A DNA stretch of 64,000 nt. Origin: CAWIHS01 sp963836005 (GTDB lineage Bacteria > Pseudomonadota > Gammaproteobacteria > GRL18). A program made the translations under genes and the position numbers. Below are positions 18,006-25,934 of the stretch, piece by piece (positions within the stretch are counted from its first letter, which is position 1; each line of letters starts with the position of its first letter). The notes beneath the pieces were generated by a model, which was given only the letters and a program-made list of their open reading frames with translations, did not search any database and had not been told where the DNA came from. Location: the NCBI GenBank assembly GCA_963836005.1, contig CAWIHS010000001.1:310001-374000 (forward strand), given 5' to 3'.

Positions 18006-19703
18006 TTATGGTTGAGTTAAAGGCGCAGCCTGCTTGAAAAGAAACGCTTCCACGGCCGCTTTGGATTCGGGGCGAAGGTTATCAATGCCTTCATAGGGGC
18101 GTCCTTTTGCCGCCGCTTCATCGGGGTACAGTGCTTTGCGCTGCATGTGGCGCCCGATAACCCGAACAAACTCCTGACCACCCCAGGCGCCGATTTCAGT
18201 GGACAACGGCCACTCTTCTCGCGTATCACGAAAAAGATCGTAGAATTTTGCGGCAATAGGATTTACCCCGGCTCCGGGTACATTGAGCTTATACTGTTCT
18301 TTCACCACGGCTTTCAGGGTATTACCTGAATAAATGAACACGGTATCCCGGCGGCCGTGGGTCTCTCCCTCTAGCATCAGTGCAGTCTGATCCACTCCAT
18401 CGATTATTCGGTCGGTCGGAATTTTGTCACTCGCGCCAGCAAATCGTGCCAGACTGGTGAAAAGATCGGTGACATGGACGATATCCCCCACAATGGAGTC
18501 CGCTGCTATCATGCCGGGCCAGCGTGCAAAGGCGTCTACCCGGACACCGCCCTCCGTGGTATCAGCCTTGCCGCCGCGATAGATCAAGGGCGTGAAGCCG
18601 CTGCCCGGCGAGTATTTGGTAAAATGACCATTGTCGCCCATCACAACCACGATGGTGTTTTCAGCCAGCCCCAGGGTATCCATTTCCGTGAGGATCTCAC
18701 CAATCCAGCCATCCAGCTGTTTCATACTCTCGACATAGGTGCCACCATTGGGGGTGGTGTACTGGTCACGGGTGGTGCGTGGATTATACAGGGGGATCAC
18801 CGGCCAGTACTGCAGAAAAAAAGGTTTGTTCTGTTTGGCCAGTTCGCGCAGGTGTTCGATGGTCTGACGCTGAAAGCGATCGTTCATCTCCTCGTACTTT
18901 TTCTGGTTCCAGCGTTCACCGGGCTTCATATGCACTTCGTGAACGTTCTCGCCGCGTTTGCCTTCCACCACGGTGACCATGTGAGAGGCATCGGGACGAA
19001 ACCAGTTGTCCAGGGTGAAGCGGTCATCATAATTATTCTTGCCGATACCGACGGTGACTTCCTCATTGGCCGCGTCGTCATTGAAAATGGTCAGCTGACC
19101 CTGCTGATGGATCGGAAATGAGGCATAATCAAAGCCCTGATGGTTAGGCCAGGCTTCCTTGATGTCGCCCATGTGCCATTTGCCAATGTGCACGGTGTTA
19201 TAGCCCGATGCCGACAGTATTTCGGCCAGGGTGACTTCCTTGTCCGCAAGGCCAAAACCTGCGATATCAACCGCGGTATCAGCCATGCCGTTGCGGTAGG
19301 GCTGACGGCCGGTCATAAAGGCAACCCGGGTCGGTGTACAGGAAGGTTCGGTATACATGCGTGCAAAGCGCATGCTTTCATCAGCAAGCTGGTTAATGCT
19401 AGGTGTTTTATAACCGCGGATCGCATTCAGTTCCGGGATCCCCAGATCGCCAAAACCAATATCATCAATCAGGATATAGAGAATATTGGGTGGGTTACCG
19501 CCGTTCTTATTGCGAAATTCGGCCAGCTTTTGCTCAACCCGTTTGTCATCTTCGTTCCATTGAGTCGCATTTTGAGCCGACAGAATGTAATACTCTGCAT
19601 CATGCAGGATTTCGGCGGACTCTTTTGCCAAGAGAGTCCCCACAGTGAAGAGAGTTAATGCAGACAACAGTTTTAGCGTCATATTAATACGTTTTTTGTT
19701 CAT
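18006..19703 (-). CDS. Secreted arylsulfatase (type I, formylglycine-dependent)
   Basis: The 565-residue protein has a signal peptide (about residues 9-26). NILYILIDDIGFGDLG gives the metal-binding Asp80-Asp81, and CTPTRVAFMTGR from Cys122 fits the C-x-P-x-R motif whose Cys is converted to formylglycine. IGKWHMGD and VVVMGDNGHF supply further active-site residues. It should hydrolyse sulfate esters in the periplasm. No formylglycine-generating enzyme or anaerobic maturase is in the window, so maturation must come from elsewhere. It diverges from the AraC gene, and the gap of 224 bp probably holds both promoters. Confidence 0.92.
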   Translation of the reverse strand: MNKKRINMTLKLLSALTLFTVGTLLAKESAEILHDAEYYILSAQNATQWNEDDKRVEQKLAEFRNKNGGNPPNILYILIDDIGFGDLGIPELNAIRGYKTPSINQLADESMRFARMYTEPSCTPTRVAFMTGRQPYRNGMADTAVDIAGFGLADKEVTLAEILSASGYNTVHIGKWHMGDIKEAWPNHQGFDYASFPIHQQGQLTIFNDDAANEEVTVGIGKNNYDDRFTLDNWFRPDASHMVTVVEGKRGENVHEVHMKPGERWNQKKYEEMNDRFQRQTIEHLRELAKQNKPFFLQYWPVIPLYNPRTTRDQYTTPNGGTYVESMKQLDGWIGEILTEMDTLGLAENTIVVVMGDNGHFTKYSPGSGFTPLIYRGGKADTTEGGVRVDAFARWPGMIAADSIVGDIVHVTDLFTSLARFAGASDKIPTDRIIDGVDQTALMLEGETHGRRDTVFIYSGNTLKAVVKEQYKLNVPGAGVNPIAAKFYDLFRDTREEWPLSTEIGAWGGQEFVRVIGRHMQRKALYPDEAAAKGRPYEGIDNLRPESKAAVEAFLFKQAAPLTQP

Positions 19704-19927
19704 TCAGTTGTTCTTTCCATGTTGCGTATGTGTTTAATTGACTGAGGTTTTATATAGTAAAGTATGACTTAGATTGTTCCTGGTGATATCAATATCATCT
19801 TTGCTACATGCCCGAGGACAAAACAGCTTAGTGCCTCGGGTAAACTTGCATTCGCGATAATTATAGACCATGCTTTGAAAAATCCACATCAAAAAAACGC
19901 AAAATAACACGCATATATAGTAAGGTT

Positions 19928-20893
19928 ATGGAACCGAAAAATGGCTCAAATGTTTTGCTGGCACAGCAATTTGACAGTTTTGAAGAACTGGCAGATATTG
20001 CTGTTAGCTGGAATGCGGATTTTCGTCAGTTGGACTCTGAACGGTTCAAGTCGGAAGTTTTCCAGGCACAAATCGGTTCAATACTTTTGTCAAATGTCCG
20101 GTTTGGGTGCCATGTAGATCAGCGTGGAGCAACACCTGCAGGAATGCGAACCTTTGCTATACCGGATGTTGATTGCCCTGAAATACGTTGGTTTGGACAT
20201 ACGATAGGTCCGGATGTTTTACTCACATTTCCAAAACATGGTGAGATTGAGGCGTTTAGCCGTCCCGGATTTAGTGTATTTACATTCAGTATTCCAGAAA
20301 CTTTACTGTCAGAATTCTTCGAACGAAACGGAGCTCCTGAGTTGGAAGAAGTTCTGGGTTCTGGAGAAGTCATTACACCGGCACCACCCTCCCTTCTCAA
20401 TGGGTTACGTTACCAGTTACAACGAGTAACTGAAATATTTCGGAACGAAGTTGAGTCAGATTTCAATGATATTCCCTATGATGACATTCAAAATCAAATA
20501 CTGTTTCTACTGCTTGTAATATTGAGTGGTATAAGACCTGCATCCAGGATGTCTGTGCCAGGCAAGCGAAGCGCGTTTAATCGACTATTCGACCATATCG
20601 AATCCCATGCTGGTTTACCACTACAAATAGCCGACCTCTGCGCCGTTGCACAAGTCTCTGAGCGAACACTTCAATACCGCTTTAAGAAAGAGCTTGGTAT
20701 GTCACCCAAGAGCTATCTAGTCGGTCAAAGACTGTATGGAGTACATCGCGAATTATGGGCTGCTGAACCATCCAAAATTCGCATATCAAAAGTAGCCAAT
20801 AATTGGGGATTTTGGCATATGGGGCAATTTGCAGCGGACTATCGCGATTTATTCGGTGAATTGCCTTCCACGACACTCAAGCGCACCACTTGA
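19928..20893 (+). CDS. AraC-family transcriptional regulator
   Basis: The 321-residue protein has an N-terminal sensor region (1-200) and a C-terminal double helix-turn-helix (about 215-318), seen in LQIADLCAVAQVSERTLQYR and MGQFAADYRDLFGELPSTTL. The FGELPSTTLK end fits the family end (FGxxPSxxLR). It diverges from the sulfatase, the usual layout for a local activator, so it probably controls the sulfatase-FNT cassette; the inducer is unknown. Confidence 0.87.
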   Translation: MEPKNGSNVLLAQQFDSFEELADIAVSWNADFRQLDSERFKSEVFQAQIGSILLSNVRFGCHVDQRGATPAGMRTFAIPDVDCPEIRWFGHTIGPDVLLTFPKHGEIEAFSRPGFSVFTFSIPETLLSEFFERNGAPELEEVLGSGEVITPAPPSLLNGLRYQLQRVTEIFRNEVESDFNDIPYDDIQNQILFLLLVILSGIRPASRMSVPGKRSAFNRLFDHIESHAGLPLQIADLCAVAQVSERTLQYRFKKELGMSPKSYLVGQRLYGVHRELWAAEPSKIRISKVANNWGFWHMGQFAADYRDLFGELPSTTLKRTT

Positions 20894-21005
20894 TAGTTTT
20901 AGTTTACAAAATGTGAACACAACTTAGCTGCTTCAAAAATTTCCCAATGATATTGGGTTGATAGCAGACGAGAAAAACCAACCATTTGTTCAACCCATTT
21001 TCTTA

Positions 21006-21152
21006 TAATCCTGGCATATTGCCGGGTTGAAAGGTGTGCTGTGTGATTTCAAATTGTACCGGCTGTTTGGTCTTTTGCTGAATAATCCTGGCTCGTTTGG
21101 CAATTTGACTCCCATGAGTGATGTCAGACACTCGAAGTTTCACAAGATCACA
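21006..21152 (-). pseudogene. Tyrosine recombinase (integrase) fragment
   Basis: The minus-strand frame contains CDLVKLRVSDITHGSQIAKR followed by QQKTKQPVQFEIT, the segment around the first catalytic region of small tyrosine site-specific recombinases (family pattern DLVxLxVxDV). Only about 45 residues remain; the C-terminal His and Tyr are absent. It abuts the beginning of the FNT fragment exactly. Confidence 0.65.
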
Positions 21153-21767
21153 ACTACAGGGGCTTGGATTCTCGGCGGGCTTCTTTATGGTCATCCTTAA
21201 CCGGGCGGCACTCTTCACCGAAGCGAATGTGCTGTTGACAGCACGGGCGCTCCAATCCACGCCGATGGGTCTACCAGCCGCCCTCAGGTTCTGGGTGATC
21301 GCCTGGTTAGGTAACATGTCGGGGGCCTATCTGATCGGAGCGATAATCGCTTTTGCCCAGACTTACCCGCAAGGTTTCCATGAAATGCTCGACGCGACGG
21401 TCGCAAAAAAGATGACTTACATGACCCAAGGTGGCGTGCCGATGGATTGGCTGCGCATGGTGGTGTCGGGGATGCTCGGCAATGGCATGATTGGGATGGC
21501 TGCTTTCTTTGCCAACATGGCAAACACATTGTTTGGAAAGTACATACCCGTTTTTATTATCGTATCACTTTTCGTCGCAGGACACTTTCAACATAGCCCG
21601 GCGAACTGGGTTACTTTTCATTGAGTATGGCTATGGGTGGCGGACCAGGGTGGGACGCAGCTTTTTGGTGGAACATCATACCGGCGGGTATCGGAAATAT
21701 ACTGGGCGGCTCACTCCTGGTGGCTCTGCCTTTCTGGTATGCACTGGTGAAAAGTAATAAAAGCTGA
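21153..21767 (+). pseudogene. FNT channel pseudogene, inverted second copy
   Basis: From QGLGFSAGFFMVILNRAALF (about 21157) the frame matches the intact FNT at 15239-16063, but about the first 85 residues are missing. Deletion of one base after HSPAN (near 21607) shifts the frame and gives a TGA at 21622-21624; the remaining tail (gctatgggtggcggacc onward) is almost identical to the intact gene in another frame. The 5' part is clearly diverged at protein level, so it was a paralogue rather than a simple fresh copy. Confidence 0.85.
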
Positions 21768-21935
21768 GTTTTTCAAGTGTCGCGATGATATTATATCTCC
21801 GCAAACTGAAGAAGGTCATACAGAAAGACCAGAATTGTCCTCTCAGGGTGGGTCGATTGTTTCCTGATTAGATGACCTTTTTGCATCCAATTTTTTAACA
21901 GTTGTAAATATCCGCTATCAGGAAGTGAGGCATTT
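21530..21935 (+). repeat. Right arm of the large inverted duplication
   Basis: Inverted partner of 15073-15480. The downstream non-coding part (21768-21915) reads as an exact or nearly exact reverse complement of 15091-15238, ending at tgtaaatatccgct. Beyond it only gaagtgaggcatt still matches. Confidence 0.88.
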
Positions 21936-22131
21936 TTTTTCTTGTCGAATCATGTCGATATCAAGATTTTCAATAACCTGTTCCCAAAAAAATCAAGGGT
22001 GTCTTATGCGTAATGGCAAAGAAACCAATTATAAATCCGCAGCAAGCAAGTCTGGGAAATCGTATCAGCACCTGGGCCTGGGGTCTATAATCCATTGAAA
22101 AGCAACTTTGACAGCTATCGAGTTAGCTGTC
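21768..22131. other. Intergenic region after the FNT pseudogene
   Basis: The first ~165 bp belong to the inverted duplication. The rest shows no gene, tRNA or clear regulatory site. Confidence 0.5.
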
Positions 22132-23484
22132 CTAATCCTTGCCTGTTACTCCATTTAGATCAGCAATAAGACGCTGGTATTCAGGGTTATTGCGTAACAG
22201 CTCATGCCCAGCCTCGATCAGCCTATCTACCTGTTCATCACTGAGAGAAAAACTGGTCGGGATACTGTTAAAATACAGCCTTCTGTCAGACTGTTTTATA
22301 TCGTTGAAACTGAGTTGAATAAAATAGGGAATAACTGTTCGTCCAGGCGTCGACAGGTCTTTGGCCCAGAGTTGCTGATGCTGTTGTACCAATTCCAGAG
22401 TCGCCTTATTGTAACGCGAGAGCTGTACACGGCTAACTGCACTCATCAACTCATTGACAGACGGCGGTTTATTGTTACTGTCCATTTCCGGGTGAGAATC
22501 AGAAGCTGACGCATCCACAGTGATGATGACCAGTCGATGAGGTGCAGGACGGTCTATCAGTTTGAAAAAGGATCTGGCACCCCCGGCCACTCCAACGAAT
22601 TCATACAAGGCACGCAGCCCAAGATTATCGGTAATGCCGCCATCCACAAAATGGATATATTTGCGGCGTTCCTTGTCGAGATAACTTTCCAGCCCGGCTG
22701 CTGTCATCGCCAGTTGAGGGTAGCTGTTCAAGTCTTTACCGCTCGCATTTAACCAGTCAGGCTTTGCTGTCTCACAACCTGAATGATTTTTAACGACCAC
22801 TGGATTAAAAAGTACGGGGACAGCTGAAGATGCAGTCACAGCTCGTGCTACAGAAAAGGATGACAGATCGGAACATAGCAGATCAAAGTATTCCTGCACA
22901 AAGGAGAAACGAACCCCCAGGCCAATATCTGAAGCATTGATAAGGATCTGCGGTCGACCAGGTTGTATCAAATCAGCAAATACTGCACCATGAAAGACGT
23001 GCTTCTGATAGTAATTGATGGCCATTTCGGTGCGGTCCTTGCTGCTGAACCAAAACTGCGGATTAAGCAGCCCTTTATACAACTCCCCCTGGATATCGCG
23101 CCGCAGGAAAGCCTCCTCAAAATCGGTAAAGATTTTGTCACCATAAAGCCCATAATAGGCAGCAGTAAAACTGCCCCCGGAAACAGAGCTGATACGATCA
23201 ATCGCATCCAGCAAGCGGATCGACTTGCCATCTACGTCAGCATAAGTGCTATTCAGTTCTGCCAACACACCGTAAGCCAATACGGCTGCTCTGGTTCCTC
23301 CGCCGGAAAAGGCCAGTAGAATGGCTGTTTCATCTGATATAGTGTTGCTTTTACGGTCCCATGACTGTAAAGAATAGCTGACACCTGTATCATCAGATTT
23401 TTTGGGTTCGTTATCCAGGACGGCATAGGTAGTACAGCCGCCAAGCAGCATTAGGATAAAACCATTCAAGATAAGTTTCAGCAT
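22132..23484 (-). CDS. Patatin-like phospholipase, lipoprotein
   Basis: The 450-residue protein has a lipoprotein signal ending in LLGGC (Cys16). AFSGGGTRAAVLAYGVL near residue 60 is the glycine-rich oxyanion loop of patatins, ISSVSGGSFTAAYYGL near 105 is the nucleophile Ser motif (SxSGG variant of GxSxG), and VDGGITDNLGL near 295 is the Asp of the Ser-Asp dyad. All three elements are intact. It probably hydrolyses membrane lipids or lipid-like esters from a membrane-attached position. It stands alone in the accessory region. Confidence 0.87.
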   Translation of the reverse strand: MLKLILNGFILMLLGGCTTYAVLDNEPKKSDDTGVSYSLQSWDRKSNTISDETAILLAFSGGGTRAAVLAYGVLAELNSTYADVDGKSIRLLDAIDRISSVSGGSFTAAYYGLYGDKIFTDFEEAFLRRDIQGELYKGLLNPQFWFSSKDRTEMAINYYQKHVFHGAVFADLIQPGRPQILINASDIGLGVRFSFVQEYFDLLCSDLSSFSVARAVTASSAVPVLFNPVVVKNHSGCETAKPDWLNASGKDLNSYPQLAMTAAGLESYLDKERRKYIHFVDGGITDNLGLRALYEFVGVAGGARSFFKLIDRPAPHRLVIITVDASASDSHPEMDSNNKPPSVNELMSAVSRVQLSRYNKATLELVQQHQQLWAKDLSTPGRTVIPYFIQLSFNDIKQSDRRLYFNSIPTSFSLSDEQVDRLIEAGHELLRNNPEYQRLIADLNGVTGKD

Positions 23485-23524
23485 AATCTATCTGCGTGTA
23501 ATATGGATGGATGCCTTATTGACT

Positions 23525-23905
23525 TTAAACAGATGCAACTACAAATCGAGAGCCCTGCCAATGGTCCTTGCTGAACAACATTGCATTCATGGTTCTCAGG
23601 CCCGCTTTTGTTTTTATCAGAAATTGACCGTCATAACAACTAAATGGCCCATGGTATGTAAAATCTGCTTTACCTTTCCAGTCATTTTTATCCACCTCGA
23701 TATCGACATTAAGGTACTGATAACCAGAGCCAATACCTACATGCTTAAAGGCCTGATACTGGACATTGGCACCAATGCCTGTAAGGCTTCCGCTATAATC
23801 ACCAATGTTACTTGCTTCACCAGCCAGCTTGGTCTCCAGATCCAGTAAATGCAAACCACCTCCGATGCCAAATTCTGCCTGTTGTGAACGGCTATCAAAA
23901 CCAGC
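23525..23905 (-). pseudogene. Outer-membrane beta-barrel protein fragment
   Basis: The minus-strand frame can be read from AGFDSRSQQAEFGIGGGLHL (just after a TAG) through GSGYQYLNVDIEVDK to the stop at 23525. Alternating hydrophobic and polar residues suggest beta strands of an outer-membrane barrel. No signal peptide remains, so the 5' part is lost. Confidence 0.45.
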
Positions 23906-24373
23906 CTAATTCTGGCGAATTCTGCATTTCATAACCATCGACTCTGGCGAACATCGCCCTCTTTTTAGCCCCTCTATCTGATTACTTTTTTACCAGCACT
24001 TTCCCTTTTCATCTTGCCCGTCATCGTCGCCTCACAAAGCCAGAGTCTCATGGATTCAATTTAAAACATGGAGGAACGCAGGCTGAGTTTTTTTTCAGCC
24101 GAGTAGTCCTTGTTTTTAATTTTATCAATGAGATGTTAAGGCGTGTGAGGTGATGTTGATGGACAAGATGAAACTTGCCTGGATTCTGAGCTGAAACTTT
24201 ACTAGAACAGTCATTTTATGATGAGATCGTTTGATTGATCAGAGAACGATTGTGATACCGGCCATAGATTTGCCGTCAAGCCCAGTACCACAACCCCACC
24301 GTGCTTTCGCACAAGCCGTACCAGTATCTCACTTGTACTGCCTTTTTTCCAGTTCTCTGATACTGGAATTTTT
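23906..24373. other. Intergenic stretch with small hairpin
   Basis: No intact gene. A short hairpin GGCTGAG-T-run-CAGCC lies at 24081-24100. The part after 24230 leads into an insertion-sequence-associated frame. Confidence 0.4.
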
Positions 24374-24694
24374 ATGTGCCATTCAGCTCGCCTTTATAAT
24401 TGTGTTCGCTGCCATCAGCAAGTCAGGATCTGCAGTCATTGTGATCGGGGTAATATTTACTGCTCCGGTGGATGCTCTGAACAATCCCGCTCGGAAAAAC
24501 AAAAAGAAGCTGCTCAGCGTTATCAATCCAGCCCCAATGGACATCGCTTACATGCCAAACGACAACAGCAATATCGCCAGCGTCAAAGAGAAAAAGTGAC
24601 GCATCAGGGTTCACCTGATCTCATTGCCTATGATTTACTGTTTACCGAGCGGAAAGAGGTGATCAGCATCTCTATGATGAACTCAATCGTCTGA
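24374..24694 (+). pseudogene. Cysteine-rich IS-associated protein remnant
   Basis: The frame contains CVRCHQQVRICSHCDRGNIY, CSGGCSEQSR, RYQSSPNGHRLHAKRQQQYR and KVTHQGSP. This pattern (paired Cys knuckles then an Arg/Gln-rich stretch ending VTHQGS) I know from small proteins encoded next to insertion sequences in many proteobacteria. The end runs into an IS3 remnant, so the C-terminus is not native. Function unknown. Confidence 0.55.
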
Positions 24695-24953
24695 AAAAAG
24701 AACTGGCCAAAGTCACTCAGGAGCGTGACCTGTTAAAAAAGGCCACAGCGTACTTTGCCAGGGAAATACAGTGAAGTACGCCTGGATAAAAGAACAGAGC
24801 ACAGCTTATCCCATTGCAGCCTTGTGCCGCTTTATGGATGTTTCTCGTAGCCGTTATTATGATTGGCTTAATTCGCCTAAGACTGCCGGAGAAAAGGAAA
24901 ATCAGGCATTGACGGAACTCATTAAAGCGCTGTTTAACCAGAGCCGGAAAAGT
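24658..24953 (+). pseudogene. IS3-family OrfA/OrfB remnant
   Basis: LYDELNRLKKELAKVTQERD and LLKKATAYFAREIQ (ending at the TGA 24772-24774) are the coiled-coil C-terminus of an IS3 OrfA. OrfB begins at a GTG (24771), overlapping by 4 bases: MKYAWIKEQSTAYPIAALCR, VSRSRYYDWLNSP. Similarity ends near FNQSRKS at 24953, where a second element begins. The OrfA helix-turn-helix and the whole OrfB catalytic core are lost. Confidence 0.8.
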
Positions 24954-25144
24954 GTTGACACATCAGGGGAAAGTGTAGCCCGTCAAAGCCAGTTGGACAG
25001 ATCTGACTTCTTGACTAAGAGATGATATTAGCTCATCGTTAATTCCAGGAGGAAACGATGATGACAAGACAAAAGACCAAACCCAGTGCAGAAAAAACGG
25101 TGCAAGATATCCACCGAGTCACCCGTAGGGATTATCGTGGGTAG
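24954..25144 (+). pseudogene. Second IS3-type remnant (left end and OrfA start)
   Basis: After the break at about 24953 comes a non-coding lead with a perfect AGGAGG (25047-25052), then an OrfA start at 25058: MTRQKTKPSAEKTVQDIHRV, TRRDYRG, stop at 25144. This matches the first residues of a subgroup of IS3 OrfA proteins. The element seems to have been inserted into the first IS3 copy and was then deleted. Confidence 0.65.
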
Positions 25145-25335
25145 ATAAAGATGCAGACCTCAGCGGATTGACTCACTGGGGCTATGAACATATCATCATA
25201 GCCAGAGTCAGCATGCATAGAAATAAATTTGAAACACATTGGTAACTGACAGATTTCACGACAAGGTAGTTATTGATATCTTTGGGGCTACTTGGATTCT
25301 ATAAAGATTCCTAAAATTTCACTCTGGATCCATAG

Positions 25336-25353
25336 GGGGTCTATATAGACCCC
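25336..25353. repeat. Perfect 18-bp palindrome
   Basis: GGGGTCTATATAGACCCC is perfectly self-complementary and lies just downstream (39 bp) of the small secreted protein gene at 25392. It could form a hairpin, but it lacks a T-run on either side. Confidence 0.55.
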
Positions 25354-25391
25354 GGGGCCTTCAGTAGTTCAGATGGAGGGGGGAGGCAGAT

Positions 25392-25682
25392 TTATTCACC
25401 ACAATCATCTTCCATCTCTAATTCACCATTGCCTGTTTCAATAACCGTTTTAACAAACATCATATTATCTATGCGTGCAAAATTATTATCCAGGGCTTCA
25501 TCTACGGTACGTTCTCTGACTTTTTCATAGATAATAACTTTCCCCAGGTGTTCCTGTTTAATCTGCACAGGATCGGGATTAAGCAATAACCGCTCGTCTA
25601 CCTGACTATAAATCTGCTCGGCAAATACAAGAGAAGGAATATAACCGCACAGAACAGTGTATAAAAGGAATTTATATAACAT
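25392..25682 (-). CDS. Small secreted protein of unknown function
   Basis: From the ATG at 25682 (AAAGG 9 bases upstream) the product is 96 residues, with a signal peptide MLYKFLLYTVLCGYIPSLVF cut near AEQ. The mature part is acidic and contains LLLNPDPVQIKQEHLGKVII and an acidic C-terminus with one Cys (EDDCGE). No family recognised. A GTG at 25691 is an alternative start. Confidence 0.6.
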   Translation of the reverse strand: MLYKFLLYTVLCGYIPSLVFAEQIYSQVDERLLLNPDPVQIKQEHLGKVIIYEKVRERTVDEALDNNFARIDNMMFVKTVIETGNGELEMEDDCGE

Positions 25683-25880
25683 CTCAATCACCCTTTCAAT
25701 TATGATTTAATCCGCCTGAATTCCAACAAAGGACAGTTTTAAGATTATCTTAATATCCACAATTAAACCATTGGGAAAAAGCGAGAGTACTATGGGTATA
25801 TACGCAGAAAATTATCCGTATACCCTTGCATTACAGTCAACTATAAGTTTATTTCACTCACCCGCAGAAATATTAAAGCA

Positions 25881-25907
25881 AAAAACGCTCACAGTGTGAG
25901 CGTTTTT
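25881..25907. terminator. Bidirectional rho-independent terminator
   Basis: AAAAACGCTCACA (25881-25893) is matched by TGTGAGCGTTTTT (25895-25907). The A-run and T-run allow termination in both directions. It lies 27 bp beyond the htpG stop. Confidence 0.8.
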
Positions 25908-25934
25908 CTAACTGACAATTAAGCTAACAGGTTA

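Noticed and set aside
18474..19658. Long plus-strand frames within the sulfatase gene
   Set aside because: They lie wholly antisense to a gene with intact catalytic motifs and have no features of their own.
24231..24599. Plus-strand reading frame of 122 codons
   Set aside because: It overlaps the Cys-rich IS-associated frame in another phase, and its sequence lacks protein-like pattern or known motifs.
25793..25825. GGGTATA...TATACCC hairpin as a tRNA or riboswitch
   Set aside because: Only one short stem is present, with no cloverleaf or known aptamer features.
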